Below, piece after piece: positions 1 through 11,265 of a stretch of DNA of 64,000 bases. The notes beneath the pieces are model-generated. The model did not search any database. It was not told the origin of the DNA and was given only the letters and a program-made list of their open reading frames with translations. Source of the DNA: Lepidodermella squamata (lineage: Eukaryota; Gastrotricha); NCBI GenBank assembly GCA_047495785.1, contig JBLDXI010000010.1:1674001-1738000 (forward strand), given 5' to 3'. The stretch's first letter is position 1; each line of letters opens with the position of its first letter. The position numbers and the translations under genes were made by a program.

Positions 1-84
1 ATTAAGAGCCGCAGTCCAGAATATCGAAAGTTCACATCCGTAAGATTGTTCATTAGTAAGCTGATTTAATGTTAACCTTTCTAG

Positions 85-1182
85 GATTTGCGTTTCGTTA
101 AGCTCTCATTTGGTCCATTTCTGACTGAGGACAAACTTTCCTGTGTAGCTGCGTTCAAAAGGGCCCTTTCTCCCTCTGAAGTTGCAAATTTCATATCGGA
201 AAGCAAACACTGTACGATGGAGCCTAAGGTCATTCAAAGACGTTATAAAGGACCTGAACCGGAACATCTTGTAGGATTCTGGCCTCTCGATGGGAACAGT
301 GGCTTATTCGAGGCAACAAGACCTGGGCGATTCAAGATCGCTGAAATCTTCGAATCAGCTCACTTTGATCCGAAAAGTGAAGGACCATTCGGAAAATATG
401 GTTCATCATTCAGCTCTACAAACGAGTCGTATTATCTCGTCGATTTGAAGATATCAAATGAATCATTCGATGTGAATCTTAAATCAAACTTCACAATCAC
501 TTGTTTCCTTTTTCTGTCTGAAAACTCAACTTCGAGGGATATAGTTAACTTCAATAGTGGTGGGCTGATTGTTAAGATGGAAGAGGAAAAGCTTGAAGCA
601 TCTTGGGTATTCCTTGCTAATGTGATCGATGGCTCGAACTCAACGTGGTATAAAGCGATTCCTGGAAAATATACTGATTTAATCGAGGTATCAAATGATT
701 CTCTGGATAGAAATCGAGATGAAGCTTTGACCAATATCAAGTTAGCAAGGCTTGAAAAAGGAGATTCGATTTCTTGCCTCTTAATATGGGATACAGCACT
801 AGATACCCTTCAATTGTCTCAGATTCCGAAGATATGCAAGAAGACCCGGAAAGAGTGGTGGCCGGAGAAAGAATTCGGCTCTGAAGAGGATGATGACGAA
901 GAAGAGAAAACTACGACGTCCACAACAACAACGGAAACTACAACAAAGTTCATTCAAGTTTACACTAGGGACAATATTGTGACCAAAGTGACTCGGCCAA
1001 CTACGAGGAAGACTACAACAACTGATCGTTTTACAACTATGCGATTCACGTGGAATCAAGAGACAGTGAGAGCCTCTTTCAAAACCAAATCCGTCACGAC
1101 CACGCGATGGATAATTCCGAATTTAGCAAGCAAAACTTCAATGCAATTGATTATTAGCCTTATTTCTATAATATCTTTGTGA
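85..1182 (+). CDS. LamG-like secreted/GPI-type protein, 3' exon (partial)
   Basis: Last exon of a gene whose earlier exons lie upstream of the window; it opens after a splice acceptor (acctttctag) at 84 and stops at 1182. The first ~45 residues look like the end of a LamG/concanavalin-like fold (LSCVAAFKRALSPSEVANF), and a second such domain seems to start at VGFWPLDG. Several N-glycosylation sequons follow. After the domain come an acidic run (EEDDDEEE) and Thr-rich stretches, as in a stalk. The C-terminus is a short hydrophobic tail (MQLIISLISIISL) without a basic cytoplasmic end, as in GPI attachment signals. Inference: an extracellular, membrane-tethered adhesion-type protein. The LamG assignment is by pattern only. 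Confidence 0.6.
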   Translation, partial: DLRFVKLSFGPFLTEDKLSCVAAFKRALSPSEVANFISESKHCTMEPKVIQRRYKGPEPEHLVGFWPLDGNSGLFEATRPGRFKIAEIFESAHFDPKSEGPFGKYGSSFSSTNESYYLVDLKISNESFDVNLKSNFTITCFLFLSENSTSRDIVNFNSGGLIVKMEEEKLEASWVFLANVIDGSNSTWYKAIPGKYTDLIEVSNDSLDRNRDEALTNIKLARLEKGDSISCLLIWDTALDTLQLSQIPKICKKTRKEWWPEKEFGSEEDDDEEEKTTTSTTTTETTTKFIQVYTRDNIVTKVTRPTTRKTTTTDRFTTMRFTWNQETVRASFKTKSVTTTRWIIPNLASKTSMQLIISLISIISL

Positions 1183-1254
1183 TCAGTAAATATAGGAATT
1201 TATTATCCGTATTTTCGTATTTTCGTCAATTCAACAACGTGGCAATGATTGTTT

Positions 1255-1752
1255 TTACATGCCCATGCATTGCTTTTGGCATTCATCCATCGACTCGAAT
1301 TTGTACTCGTCATACTGATCCCGGCTGCATCCAGAGTGTTCGACGTAGCAACCCCCGCCCACACTGTTGTAGAGCACAACGCCTGGGATCAGCATTTTGC
1401 ATGTGGCCCCACGAGCGAATGAGCACTTGTCAACGGGTTTCTTGAACGGAGCGCAGGACTGTTCGCATTCATCGAGGCTGGCGAAACTGTGCTCGGCGAC
1501 TTCATCGGGGTTGCAGCCGCTTGACTTGATGACGCAGCGGCGGGTGATTGAGTCGTAGATTGGGTGGTCGCCTAGGTAGATTTCGCACATGTCCTCGGGC
1601 GAATCAGCATAGCTGCACTTCTCCTCCACAGTCAAAGCAAGACCTTTTAGTGAATAGAATTACAAATTTCGCAGCTCTCATGTTGAAAAAGCTCACAGAC
1701 CATTTCCGACCAAACTAACCGCAGCAATTAAGACAAGAGTAATGACGCTCAT
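1255..1752 (-). CDS. Secreted protein with two Kunitz-like domains
   Basis: Two exons: 1752-1701 encodes a signal peptide (MSVITLVLIAAVSLVG) and 1643-1255 the rest; the intron is GT-AG, phase 1; 146 residues. Two six-cysteine domains follow directly. In each, the half around C3-C4 fits Kunitz (PIYDSITRRC...SGC, VLYNSVGGGC...SGC) and ends DEC-x3-C. The first loop lacks the classical G-C-x-A reactive site, so protease inhibition is not assured; Kunitz folds also serve as channel blockers and structural modules. Next to another Kunitz gene on the same strand. Confidence 0.8.
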
Positions 1753-2182
1753 TTTGATTTCAAGTTTCGAAATAGCTAATCAAGCTCTTTATACGCACTT
1801 TTGCTGCTCCAGAAGGAAAGCTATATAGGCCGCAAGCTTTATCTACCCGTGGGAATGAGGATTCTGAATTCACACGCTACAGCCTGGAGAATTATAGAGC
1901 TAATTGGGCGATAAAAAACTAATTCCCTTTAGACTTTGGCCATAAATAGGTCACTCAGATTCCAATTTCTCGGCTACAGCTATACATAAATAAAGAAGAA
2001 AGAAATCCAATGTAAAACGTAAAACACATCATTTTATTAACATTCACAACAGCAAGATCAATCAAATGAATTTTTCTGGCAGAAGCTTGCTTAGAACGGT
2101 TGAGCTAGTTGGAGAGTTTCGGAATCGAAAAACTCAGATCTCAGATTACGTTGACAAAGTTATATCAGCGTTCATTTAAGGC

Positions 2183-3255
2183 CTAGTTAATGCTGCGTTG
2201 CACATCAATATTGCACTTGTCAGGGTTGTTTTTGAAAGGGCACCTTCTTCCGAGCTCCTTCCACGAAATGCACGACTTCTCGCAGTCTTCAATGCTGTCG
2301 AAACTGTTGGCGGCCAATGCGAATTCATTGCAGGCCGATGTCTTTGAAATGCATCGACCTTCATCAGCATCGAAGATGATGTGCTCGCCAACTTCTTGCT
2401 CCTCGCAGGTTTCCTCATAAGCGCTGGGTTGAAATTCGCACTTGTGGCTCTCCGAATCCTCTTCACCACCTTCATCATCTAGAAAATGGAATTGGTCAAA
2501 ACAAATGAGCTACAAATGTGATGCTCATTGCTCGACAAAGTAAGTAAAGCCATCTGAGGGAACTGAATATTATGACAAGAAAGAGCTAGCTTGGAATTCT
2601 CAATTTTGTAATTTTGTGGCAATGAAGAAGTAAGAAACCTGATTTTTTAAGGCAAGCAGCCTTGCAGTCTTCCATGCTGGGGAAGCCGTAGCTCTGCACG
2701 TGTTCCTTGTTGCACCCACTGCGTTGAATTCGACATCTACCCGTGGTTGAGTCGAAAACAGGAATTTCACCAAGGTAAGCCAAGCATGTTGTCCTAGGAT
2801 ATTTGTAACTGCACTTCTCCTTATTAGTCAATTGATTTTCTATAATTAATTCGAAAATTTCATAGGATTAGCAATTCTTCGACTGGATAATGGAGAAATT
2901 TACTTGATTTATTGAGACAAGCAGCCTCGCAGTCTTCGATGCTCGGGAAGCCGTAGCTTTCAACGTGAGCTTTATTGCAGCCGCCGGTCTGTATTCGACA
3001 TTTGCCAGTCGTCGAGTCGAAAACTGGGATTCTACCAATATACTTCTTGCACATTTTCGTCGGATACTGGTAGCTGCATTTCTCTTTCGTGGTCAAACAT
3101 AGAGCTGAAAAACAAGAAAAACAGTCAGTTTAACACGAATTCGGAGCATTAATGTGATTTCGATATTTCTCTAAAAAACGAAACTAACCGGTTACCGAAA
3201 GTGAAACCAGTAAAATGTATCTTAGCATTGCTAGGGCGCGGTTTTTGGGAATCAT
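2183..3255 (-). CDS. Secreted protein with three Kunitz-like domains, one per exon
   Basis: Four exons: 3255-3189 (signal peptide, MLRYILLVSLSVTG core), 3104-2904, 2839-2639 and 2478-2183; all introns phase 1; 254 residues. Exons 2 and 3 are both exactly 201 nt and encode near-duplicate domains (KEKCSY...PVFDSTTG(K/R)CRIQ...GC...DC(E/K)AAC). Exon 4 starts with an acidic linker (DDEGGEEDSE) and carries a more divergent third domain with a Cys-containing tail. Phase-1 symmetric exons are the classical pattern for shuffled extracellular modules, and exons 2/3 look like an internal exon duplication. The frame of exon 4 has no internal ATG, so it is easily missed. Confidence 0.82.
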
Positions 3256-3637
3256 CAAAAGAAATGGTCAAAGATTAAAATGAACAGAAATTTGAACTGC
3301 GTTGCCTTCGCACCATGTTGGAAAGATTTGCTTACTTCGTACTCGTAAGTCATTACCTTAACACTCAACATGTGTTTTTCCACCGTGAAACATCCTGAAT
3401 AAACACATAGCTGAATACTGTACTTCATGGTCCTAACATGAGCAAAAGAATGATTTATAGGGTGTAGAGTGACATTTTGATGTTAGGCGAATTGATTGCT
3501 CTGGTTTTGAATCTCAGAGCACGGCGTTATTTAAAAATCGATCCTCAGTTCCCAAGAGAAAATAGCAAATATTTTTTTAACGATTCCAAAAATTTACCCT
3601 TTAAGATTCGCAAAGGAAGAGGGTTAACTACATTCAG

Positions 3638-5318
3638 CTAATCAATAGAAGGCGGTCCATTGATCATCTTCAACAGGTAATAAGCATCGACGGATACCAA
3701 AACCGTAATTGTCAACATGAACATGCCCATATCCAGAACTCGCACGTTGCTAATTTTCACCGAACGGCACCACCAATGCTTCCGCTTGCCCCATTTTGTG
3801 TTCGCGGCAAGGCTAGCAATCATCATGTAGATTGTGATCAGCACGCACAGGACCATTTTAAATTCGATGATAACAATGAGGTAGATCGTCTCGGATGTTC
3901 GTGGCACTTGAGCGAAAACCATGGAAAGAAGCACTGCGAATGACAAATCGACTGTTACGCAATAGATAGGCCGGTCTGATTTCTCCGGCATAGGATGCAT
4001 TAGGAATGAAGAGATTTGCAGCAGAGTTGTAACAATCAATGGCAGGAAGATATTTCCGACAAAGTAGTGATACCGGCGTTTGAAAGCGATTGTAAGTCTC
4101 ACGACACAAGTTTCGTATTCATTAGTTTCATGGTCATGGGTGTGATAATCCAAGGACCAAATGTCCGAATCTCCTAGAATCCTTTCCTGAGCGAAAAAAT
4201 GAACCTCGGTGATATTGACCTGCATCGACGGTTCTTTGGCTTCAAGATCGATATTACAAGTGAGTCGATCGAATGGGAAGTAGGCCAATTGAAAGCCCCC
4301 GCAGTTCGTTTCGACAATTTGGTTGTTTGATATCGTTGCTTCAACGCTGGCCCTTCTCGGGATTACATAGGCGATTTGAGCTCCACCTTCCGATATCCAG
4401 CTTTGATGCCGTACTGCATTGAGGTGTTTGAATTTAGGGTACCAGGACATTTGAGGAGTGCTAAGGACTACGGAAACGGCTCGCGGTACGCCGAACTGGC
4501 TGACGGATGTTTCGCTTGGGGCTTGGCAGCCGAGAATAGGCATTTTCCATCGAATATAGTTCTGAGTGAATATTGCGAGGCTGGAAAAAAGAGAAAAAAA
4601 TATTCAGTCAAGAAAGAAAAATTGACCAATGAAAATCGAAAATCTGCAAATTAACTACCCTGAGTGCCTTCCCCAAAGTTCAAGTTACTAAAAAAACACC
4701 CAGAGATAGTCGAGTTTGCAGTATTTCGATAACATTCGATGAAAGAGAAGCATAGAGATTTCAGTGCTTAGTTCATTCATTTCAAACCGGAAAATCCGAG
4801 TCAACGCATGCAAAAAAACAAGTCATATCTCTGGGCTAAAAATTAACCTTACTCCTGAGGCAGAACCGCTTTTTTAGGATAATTTAGGAATTTTAAAAAT
4901 GAGAGTAAACAAAATGGGAATAATGAGTAATTGTTTACCTTTGGGATAAATCGTTAATCTCAGCGACGCGGTAGAGTTCAATTTCGACAGTCACGTTGAT
5001 AGGAAGGCCCTTCTGCTCACCTCGCATGAAGATCTCAAGCGGTAAATTCCTCGCCCTAGCTAACGGGCAAGATTCTGTGAAGAAGAGCTGCTCAACCTCA
5101 TCTGTTATCAACCCATTCAGCGGCCGTTTCGATGACGATTTAGTTGTCGAATGCGCCGGGCGCAAGGTGTGAGCCATTGACGTAGTCTTGTGGAACGAAA
5201 TCGGGCTCGCATAGACTGTATGCAGTGATCGTTTCAGCAAACCGTTGGACTTTGAATGGACGGGCGTTGAGTCGAACAGCAGAAGACAAGCGATTTTAAG
5301 CAGAAATGCACCGGCCAT
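3638..5318 (-). CDS. Cys-loop ligand-gated channel subunit (LGIC1)
   Basis: Two exons: 5318-4939 and 4580-3638, joined in phase 2 after DLSQ; about 440 residues. Exon 1 holds a signal peptide, an unusual Ser/Thr/basic-rich N-terminal stretch and the start of the ligand-binding fold. Exon 2 holds the signature FPFDRLTC, then four membrane segments: M1 (NIFLPLIVTTLLQISSF), M2 (CVTVDLSFAVLLSMVFAQV), M3, a very short M3-M4 loop, and M4. Asp-Arg precedes M2 where anion channels carry Pro-Ala-Arg, so cation selectivity is inferred. The Cys loop has 14 rather than 13 intervening residues. It lacks the second intron found in LGIC3-5. Ligand unknown. Confidence 0.85.
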
Positions 5319-6505
5319 GGTCGCAGAAACTAAAGGAAAAGCAATACAGCGATAGATACGCCCGTGATATTTTTATCAAATATTGATAATGCGATGAGAC
5401 GCGCGATATATAACTTATTCGGGCCAGAATGATGATTGCATTATGATATGTGTTTTTGTAGGTCCTAAGAGATCACGCGAATGATTTTTTTACACTGAGT
5501 GCGAGTATCGCCTATTCCCCGGCAAGTTGGCCTAACATTGTTTGTCCAATTAGGCCTAAATATAGACATAACGTTTGCTGGCGGTAAGAAAACTCAGCTA
5601 ATGAAATGAGAATGTGGGGACATTTTTTCTAGTTGGCAATGCTAATGCTTATCAAAGATCAAGAAAGCATCCCTATAAGATGATCTGAAGTGATGAGCTG
5701 AAGTTGAGGTTGTCCATTTTTTTACCGTACAAGCAATTGACCGGCATGCTTTCGCCCTCAAACCGAAAGCGGTATAGAGACTTACAAGGCCCGAAGAGTA
5801 AAAAAATATCATTAAATATAATTTACCGACTGTTAAGCACATTAATGATCAGTGATCGATTTAGGAGAGATAGATATCTCAGGGGGATTCGTTCAGCGTG
5901 AATTTTCATAGCTCCGATGCAGTCTAAATTTTCAAAAACATGTCTACGGTTTTAGTGAGTGCTCATTTAAACTAGTAAAAAATTCCACCAGAGACAATAA
6001 AAGTCGTTATATTTCGGTAAAAGTAAACAACTTGATGGCTTTTTATCTGTCTGGAAAATAACTGCGTTTAATCACGTGGATTTCCGGCCGCGTCAAATGA
6101 ACCGGCATGCTGTCAAAATGATGTGTCACCAAAAGCGAAAGCTACGAATGTTAGATAAGAAGCAATCGATATAATTATTCGCTTTTTGCACTTTATCAAT
6201 CGAAGTGTAAAAGGGCTTTAAGAGTTCTCGAAAAAAAATCCGCGAAAATGTATACTCTTTTCTCAACTTATGGATCTCCAGGATATTATAATATCTAAAC
6301 GGGCCAATACATTTGTCGGGGACAGGGGACAGAATGGGCGAAATGAGGTCAAAATCCTGGACAAACGAGACATGGCTCAGAACATACGATTATTGGAAGA
6401 AAGTTATGCGTTTTGAAATAGGCTAATAAATAATGCATTAGGAAAAAACCGGCATTTTCGGTGCCCTATAGGGCCTATCTATTTTCGTTTCACGCTCCAA
6501 GTATC
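5319..6505. other. Intergenic, nothing recognised
   Basis: Upstream of LGIC1. AT-rich sequence with short unsupported ORFs only; presumably holds the LGIC1 promoter, but no element is specific enough to name. Confidence 0.4.
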
Positions 6506-6908
6506 TTAGTATACGTCTTCTATACAGCATTCGACAATATGTAGTTCATCTGCATCGCACTTGAATGTTGACCTCGATCGCGTCACTGCCCGGGGAAGAA
6601 ATCGATATTTTAGACTTTGAGGAACTTGCAGGTTGAAAAATATGAATTTCATCAGGGCTGAACATTTTAGTATTAAATTATTGCAAACTCGCAATGTGCT
6701 TACTCATAGAAACTAAACAAATGTTTCTCGAGTCCTCAATTATGCAAAAATTTTCTTTCCTAGTTGACAGCACAGTTCTGGTAATAGGTTTACTGGCGAA
6801 ATGAAAAAGCAGCCTTAACCTCAATTGAGACATTCGACGATGGACAATCAGCAGTTTACGGACAACATCTAATTCTGAGTGGCCAGGGAAAGAATACTCT
6901 CGAGACAT
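6506..6908 (-). CDS. Possible small two-exon gene, unrecognised
   Basis: A minus-strand reading from an ATG at 6908 can be spliced at a gtaagc donor near 6708 to an acceptor (cctgcaag) near 6630, in phase 1, and ends at a stop at 6506. The product is about 107 residues, basic in the middle, with a short Cys-containing C-terminus (FKCDADELHIVECC). No signal peptide or known domain. The good splice sites with matching phase are the only support, so this may be the 3' end of a larger gene or chance. Confidence 0.25.
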
Positions 6909-7038
6909 CTTCGAAACACCGGTTATAGAATAAATTCTGCGAAAATTGGAAATGCCTAACGAGCAATAAAAAATAGATTACAGGGCCTTGTCATTATTCT
7001 GAACATCTCGAAAGTCACAATTTACTTCTATTCATTTG

Positions 7039-7219
7039 CTGTTTTGCAGGGTGCGAAGTACAGGGGTGCTGGGGTGTCGCAACACCCCAGCTCCGGGACT
7101 CCAACCCGAAGTGGGCTGAAAAAGCCACAAGTGGGACCCTTTGGTTTCGTCGGCTGGGTGCCGAAGACACCGAGAAAACACCTCAGTTCCCGCATCCTAC
7201 TTCGCACACTGCTGTTTTG
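7039..7219. mobile_element. hAT-type MITE, 165 bp, with perfect 8-bp TSD
   Basis: Element 7047-7211 has 14-bp terminal inverted repeats (CAGGGTGCGAAGTA left; the right end inverts to CAGTGTGCGAAGTA) and is flanked on both sides by CTGTTTTG (7039-7046 and 7212-7219). An inner palindrome (GGGGTGTCGCAACACCCC) follows the left TIR. CAGNG-type ends with an 8-bp duplication are the hallmark of hAT. No coding capacity. A sister copy in the opposite orientation lies at 43678-43844. Confidence 0.85.
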
Positions 7220-7230
7220 TCTTGCATTAA

Positions 7231-8110
7231 ATGCCTTTGATGGATGATCCTATTATAATCTGGCGAGAATTGGACGAGCACTACAAGCCTAGCCGAGCCT
7301 ATTTTGAGGAAAAAACTGCGCCTGAGGAAACTCGGCCGAATGATGCATACTTTCTCTTCAGGAGAATGATTGGAGCCCAGGTGATTTTCAAATGGCTAGC
7401 GACTAGCGACTTGGACTAACATCTACGCCTCTAATCAACAATTCGCCCTTGCCCCCGAGGCAGCCGTGAGTATACTTTTTGATTGATAAGTAGTCAGCAT
7501 AGACGTTTTCCGAAGCATTGGCTGGCAAAGATATCCCAATTCGGTTTATTAGTTATGCCATCTGCCAAGAATAAGAACTTAAATTTCGCCTTCTTGTCAT
7601 TTTAATACCAATTAGTATTTACCGAGTATTTACGTTGAAATAAAAATAAAAAAATAAAAAAAACAGGTCGTAGAAGTTGGCGTCCAACTAATCAAAGGGA
7701 GATCAGGCTTTGGTTTGGCATATGGCTACTCATGAGCACGGAAAAGTTTCCAACCATTGCCAGTTATTGGCCCAGGAGCCGCGGTTCAAGGCCCGGATGG
7801 CCGAAACAGGTTCCAACTTTTGTGCACTGCGATTTGCATCGCTCAGCATCAGCTAGCCACCGATAATTTAGCCGAAATTCGACCGATACTTGATCGGCTT
7901 CAGATGAACTTCCGCCGTCAAGGAAATCCGCCAAAATGCATGGTTATCGACGAATCTATGATGACCTTTCGAGGTCGGCTGTCGTTCAGGCAATACATCA
8001 ATTCCAAAAGTCACCCCATCAACATTTTCGAGCTGAGCAAGTCTCGGCGTTGGGTCCGAAAGCTTGCAGTTCATTTCCTCGTGAGCTGAGCTTCCGGGTC
8101 CACAAACCAA
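7231..8110 (+). pseudogene. piggyBac-like transposase relic
   Basis: Broken reading frames on the plus strand. The clearest piece, around 7880-8030, reads like the piggyBac DDE region: an Ile-Asp-Glu-Ser-Met block followed by FRGR and RQY. A separate piece at 7231-7419 may be from the N-terminal half. Frames shift between pieces and stops intervene, so no functional enzyme is encoded. No TTAA-flanked ends were identified. Confidence 0.5.
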
Positions 8111-8620
8111 GTCTGAAATCTGGGTTTAATAATTAGGAGGTCTATTTCTAAGACTTGAGGTCACTTTTAGGCACCTAAACTGCCAAGAATCAACAGCAAT
8201 AAAAGAAGTCGGTAAAAAGTAGGTCACTGCTACTGATGCGCAATTTGGAACTGGCGCCTAGTTTTTTGCCAGATAGAGCCAGCTTTATCCGTTAAAGTCG
8301 ACTTTAGCTAATGACGACTTCGAAAATAACCCAATTGAAATTAATAATAAGATTCAGCAATAAATAGTTCAGCTCAATTACAGTTACGAGCTAACTACCA
8401 TGCCATTGCACAAGGCCAACGCTACCAGCTTGGCCGGGCACATGCCAATAGGCCTAGGCCACTGCCTCTTACGTGCTTGAGTAAAAAATCCATATCCCTA
8501 TGAAAATTCCTGATGTTTCAGGATAATATCAGAAATATGCGGATTATTTGACGATTTATGACGCCGCATGACAACCATTACCTGCTGTCATCGGTGGACA
8601 GCGATGGAAATTCGTCCATT

Positions 8621-8937
8621 TCACGATCCACGAAGCGTTCGTGTGTGTCTGCTTGGTTCGAGGATTTCAAACCTCGATCGCAGCTGAGGTGTGCCCCGGC
8701 GTGCCACGATGACCTTATATAAATAAGTCATGATACCCACAAATCGGCGCTTTTTCAGTGGCTGTAAGTCGACGCCTGTCGCTTTGCAGAAGCGGTCTTG
8801 GACAGCCTCCAACCGGTCGAGTACCGATAAAGATGCGTGAGCCACACGTGAGCCTTCAGGCCACTATTCCGGCAAATGGCTGCTCCTTGGCATGTAAGGC
8901 TAGCCTTCAGGCTGATATCTATTGTGTTAAAAATCAT
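8621..8937 (-). pseudogene. LINE ORF2 C-terminal fragment
   Basis: A minus-strand stretch contains the block typical of the region after the reverse transcriptase in non-LTR elements (SLSVLDRLEAVQDRFCKATG, then LYKVI). It has no catalytic domain and is surrounded by non-coding sequence. It comes from a different element than the reverse transcriptase at 9.6-11.3 kb, which breaks off before this region. Confidence 0.5.
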
Positions 8938-9277
8938 GTTGTGTTAACAACCATTTATCAGTTTTATTATAGACCTGAGATTTTTTCAGGGATGCTAGAA
9001 ACACTCTAGTCGCTATCGGACTACTTTCGACTTCAGCATTGATGAAGAGTATAGCGGTAGTCGAGGAAGATTTAAAATGCGGCAGAACACTGCTCGCAGT
9101 ATGAAAGTAAAAACTCTAGGAGTACCAAAGCGGCGGGGACTTAGACGACGTCGTCTCCCGACTAAGAATTCAAAAATCGCTCATTAAAATGTCGGGTAAG
9201 TTTGCAGTGTAATGGCTGAAAATATACTTCATATCCCTAAGGCATCATGTTTAATGCATACCTCCAGGTAAAAAAGC

Positions 9278-9610
9278 GAAACCTCTTGCGAAACAGACGA
9301 TTTATTCGAGAAAGAAAACCATGCGACTTAGTTTTCCAATGGGATGGGAATTAAAGATCTTGCGAGTCTCGTTTTTACGCTCTATAGGTAACCATGATTC
9401 GCAGTTGACTAAATCATACGGTATTTTTCCATTGATGTCTTTAATTCTAACCGAAGCGCCACATCTGTCTACCAGCAACTGCACGACTGAAGCGCAACAA
9501 AACTCTGCAGCCAAATGCAAAGGCGTCCGGCCGTTTTTATCACCAGCTTTCGCATGAAACTCTTCAAAATAGCAGAGCATAGACTTGAGCACCGGTTCAT
9601 AAGTGTACCA
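9278..9610 (-). pseudogene. Ankyrin-repeat gene 3' relic (paralogue of the 21.7-kb gene)
   Basis: Encodes roughly one and a half ankyrin repeats (NGRTPLHLAAEF, IPYDLV) and the same C-terminal tail as the kinase-ankyrin gene (PIERKNET-KIFNS). The downstream untranslated sequence also matches (9278-9310 with 21664-21700: cagacgatttattcga). It lacks kinase and upstream repeats and is joined directly to the LINE reverse transcriptase, so it is a truncated copy. Confidence 0.7.
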
Positions 9611-11265
9611 CAATTTTGCGTGAAGCTTAGATCCTTATCAACAACAACGCCTAGGTCTTTAGTAGACTGTACAACGCGAATAGGTATCTTATTTATAGTA
9701 TAGTCTGTCGAGATTTCATCGCTTGCTCCGATTCTCATTACACAACATTTTTCACAATTTATATCGAGACCATTTTCATTAAAACAAGAAATGACGTTGT
9801 CGAGATCTTTTTGCAAAACACATTTGTCTTCATTTTTCACAATCGGTCTGAACACTTTGTTGTCATCAGCGAAAAAAAATAAGGGAGACTCGACTTTTGT
9901 GTCGATATCGATAGCTATAAGAAATATAATAAAAAGAAGCGGTCCAAGAACTGAGCCCTGAGGCACACCTGAGTTCACATTTCTCCAACCTGACATACTG
10001 TTACCTATTTTAGTTCGGAACTTGCGGTCTAAGAGGTACGACTTTAGCCACGCGAGTAAGTTTCCGCATATGTTGAAGCTCTTAAGAGCACTTATTAGCT
10101 TGAAAATAGGAACAGAGTCGAAGGCTTTCGCCAAATCAAGGTAAATTATGTCTACGGGTATATTATTGTCTCGGTAGAACGTGAATTTATTGAGACAGAT
10201 TAAGAGCAATAGTTCAACATTTCGCTTTTCCAGGAAGCCGAACTGGTTAGGCGGTATCACATTATTTTTTTTCAGATACTCAGTAAGAATATTTTTTATA
10301 ATTTTTTCTTGCAATTTGCAGATGTTACTGGTAAGACTGATAGGCCGGTAATTTTTAGCTTCCAGCCGAGATCCGCTTTTCTTGTAGATAGGAATAATAT
10401 CTGCCACCTTCCAAACGTCAGGTAGCTGACCTGAGAGCATAGAAGAGTTGAAGATGATAGAAAGAGATACAGAGAGAGAAGTAGCGAGATTTTTAAGTAA
10501 AAATTGAGGCAGATTGTCAGGGCCACCTCCAAATTTTGGCTTCAAGTTGGAGAGATACAGAGATACAGTATATTCGTCGAACTGAATGTGTTGTAGGCAG
10601 TCATTTGTAATCTTGTTATTATAACTGGCCCCCTCCGTAGATAAAGGCCTAAAATTCGCAGAGAAAGTGTCGGCAAAAAGCTCAGCCTTGTCTAAATCGC
10701 TAACGACAATTTTTTCTTTCGATTTCATCGCTGAGGGCACAGACGATTTGTTTTCTTTCAAGAAATTTGATACAAATTCAAAGATTTTTTTCGCTGAACC
10801 ATTTTCCAGAAGATCGTTTTCCATTTGATACTGAAATGTTAGCATTTCTTTTTTGAAAGAACTTTCCGCCGCTTTGAACTTGTTTCGCGCATCGGCATCA
10901 TTTAGCTTGTTTTTCAGATATTTGCGATACGCTCGCTTCCTTTTATTTTCTAACGAGCTCGCTTTATTTTTGGATTTGCGGCGCCTTCTGGAATTCAAAT
11001 TTAAATTCCTGCGCGGAGAAAATTGAATAATTCCTCTATACATGATATCCAAAAACGCTGAGTAATTTTCGTCTACGCTAGTAGATTTCAGAATTTCCTG
11101 CCAGTCATACTTTTGAAGATATTCTGAAAAAGCAAAGAAGTTAGTGTTTCTGATATCAAAAACGCCATTGATGTCGTTTGAGACGGAGGGCGGTTTGTTT
11201 ACAATGTTTAGATTTATAATCATTCCCTGAGCGACAATTTCGGGCCTTTTAACTGCCTCAATCAA
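9611..11265 (-). mobile_element. Non-LTR retrotransposon ORF2 fragment: reverse transcriptase
   Basis: One open frame from 11265. The first ~200 residues are the basic linker usual between endonuclease and RT. The RT follows with recognisable blocks: KNYRPISLTS, NQFGF, DLAKAFDSV (catalytic Asp), GVPQGSVLGPLLF, FFFADDNK (catalytic Asp pair) and KDLGVVVD. The style is CR1/L2/jockey-like. The apurinic endonuclease is missing upstream and the C-terminal third is missing; after DLSFTQ the frame runs into unrelated ankyrin-relic sequence, so the open frame continuing to 9469 is a fusion artefact. Probably the lower half of the element whose ORF1 lies at 14.3-15.4 kb. Confidence 0.85.

Noticed and set aside
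2176-2478. 100-codon minus-strand ORF starting MMKVVKRIRR
   Set aside because: Wrong frame: the Kunitz-like domain of exon 4 is in another frame that fits the splice phase and has the six-Cys pattern.
9469-9600. RT ORF continuing through the ankyrin relic
   Set aside because: The open frame is accidental; the ankyrin sequence is read in a different frame and has homology to the 21.7-kb gene.
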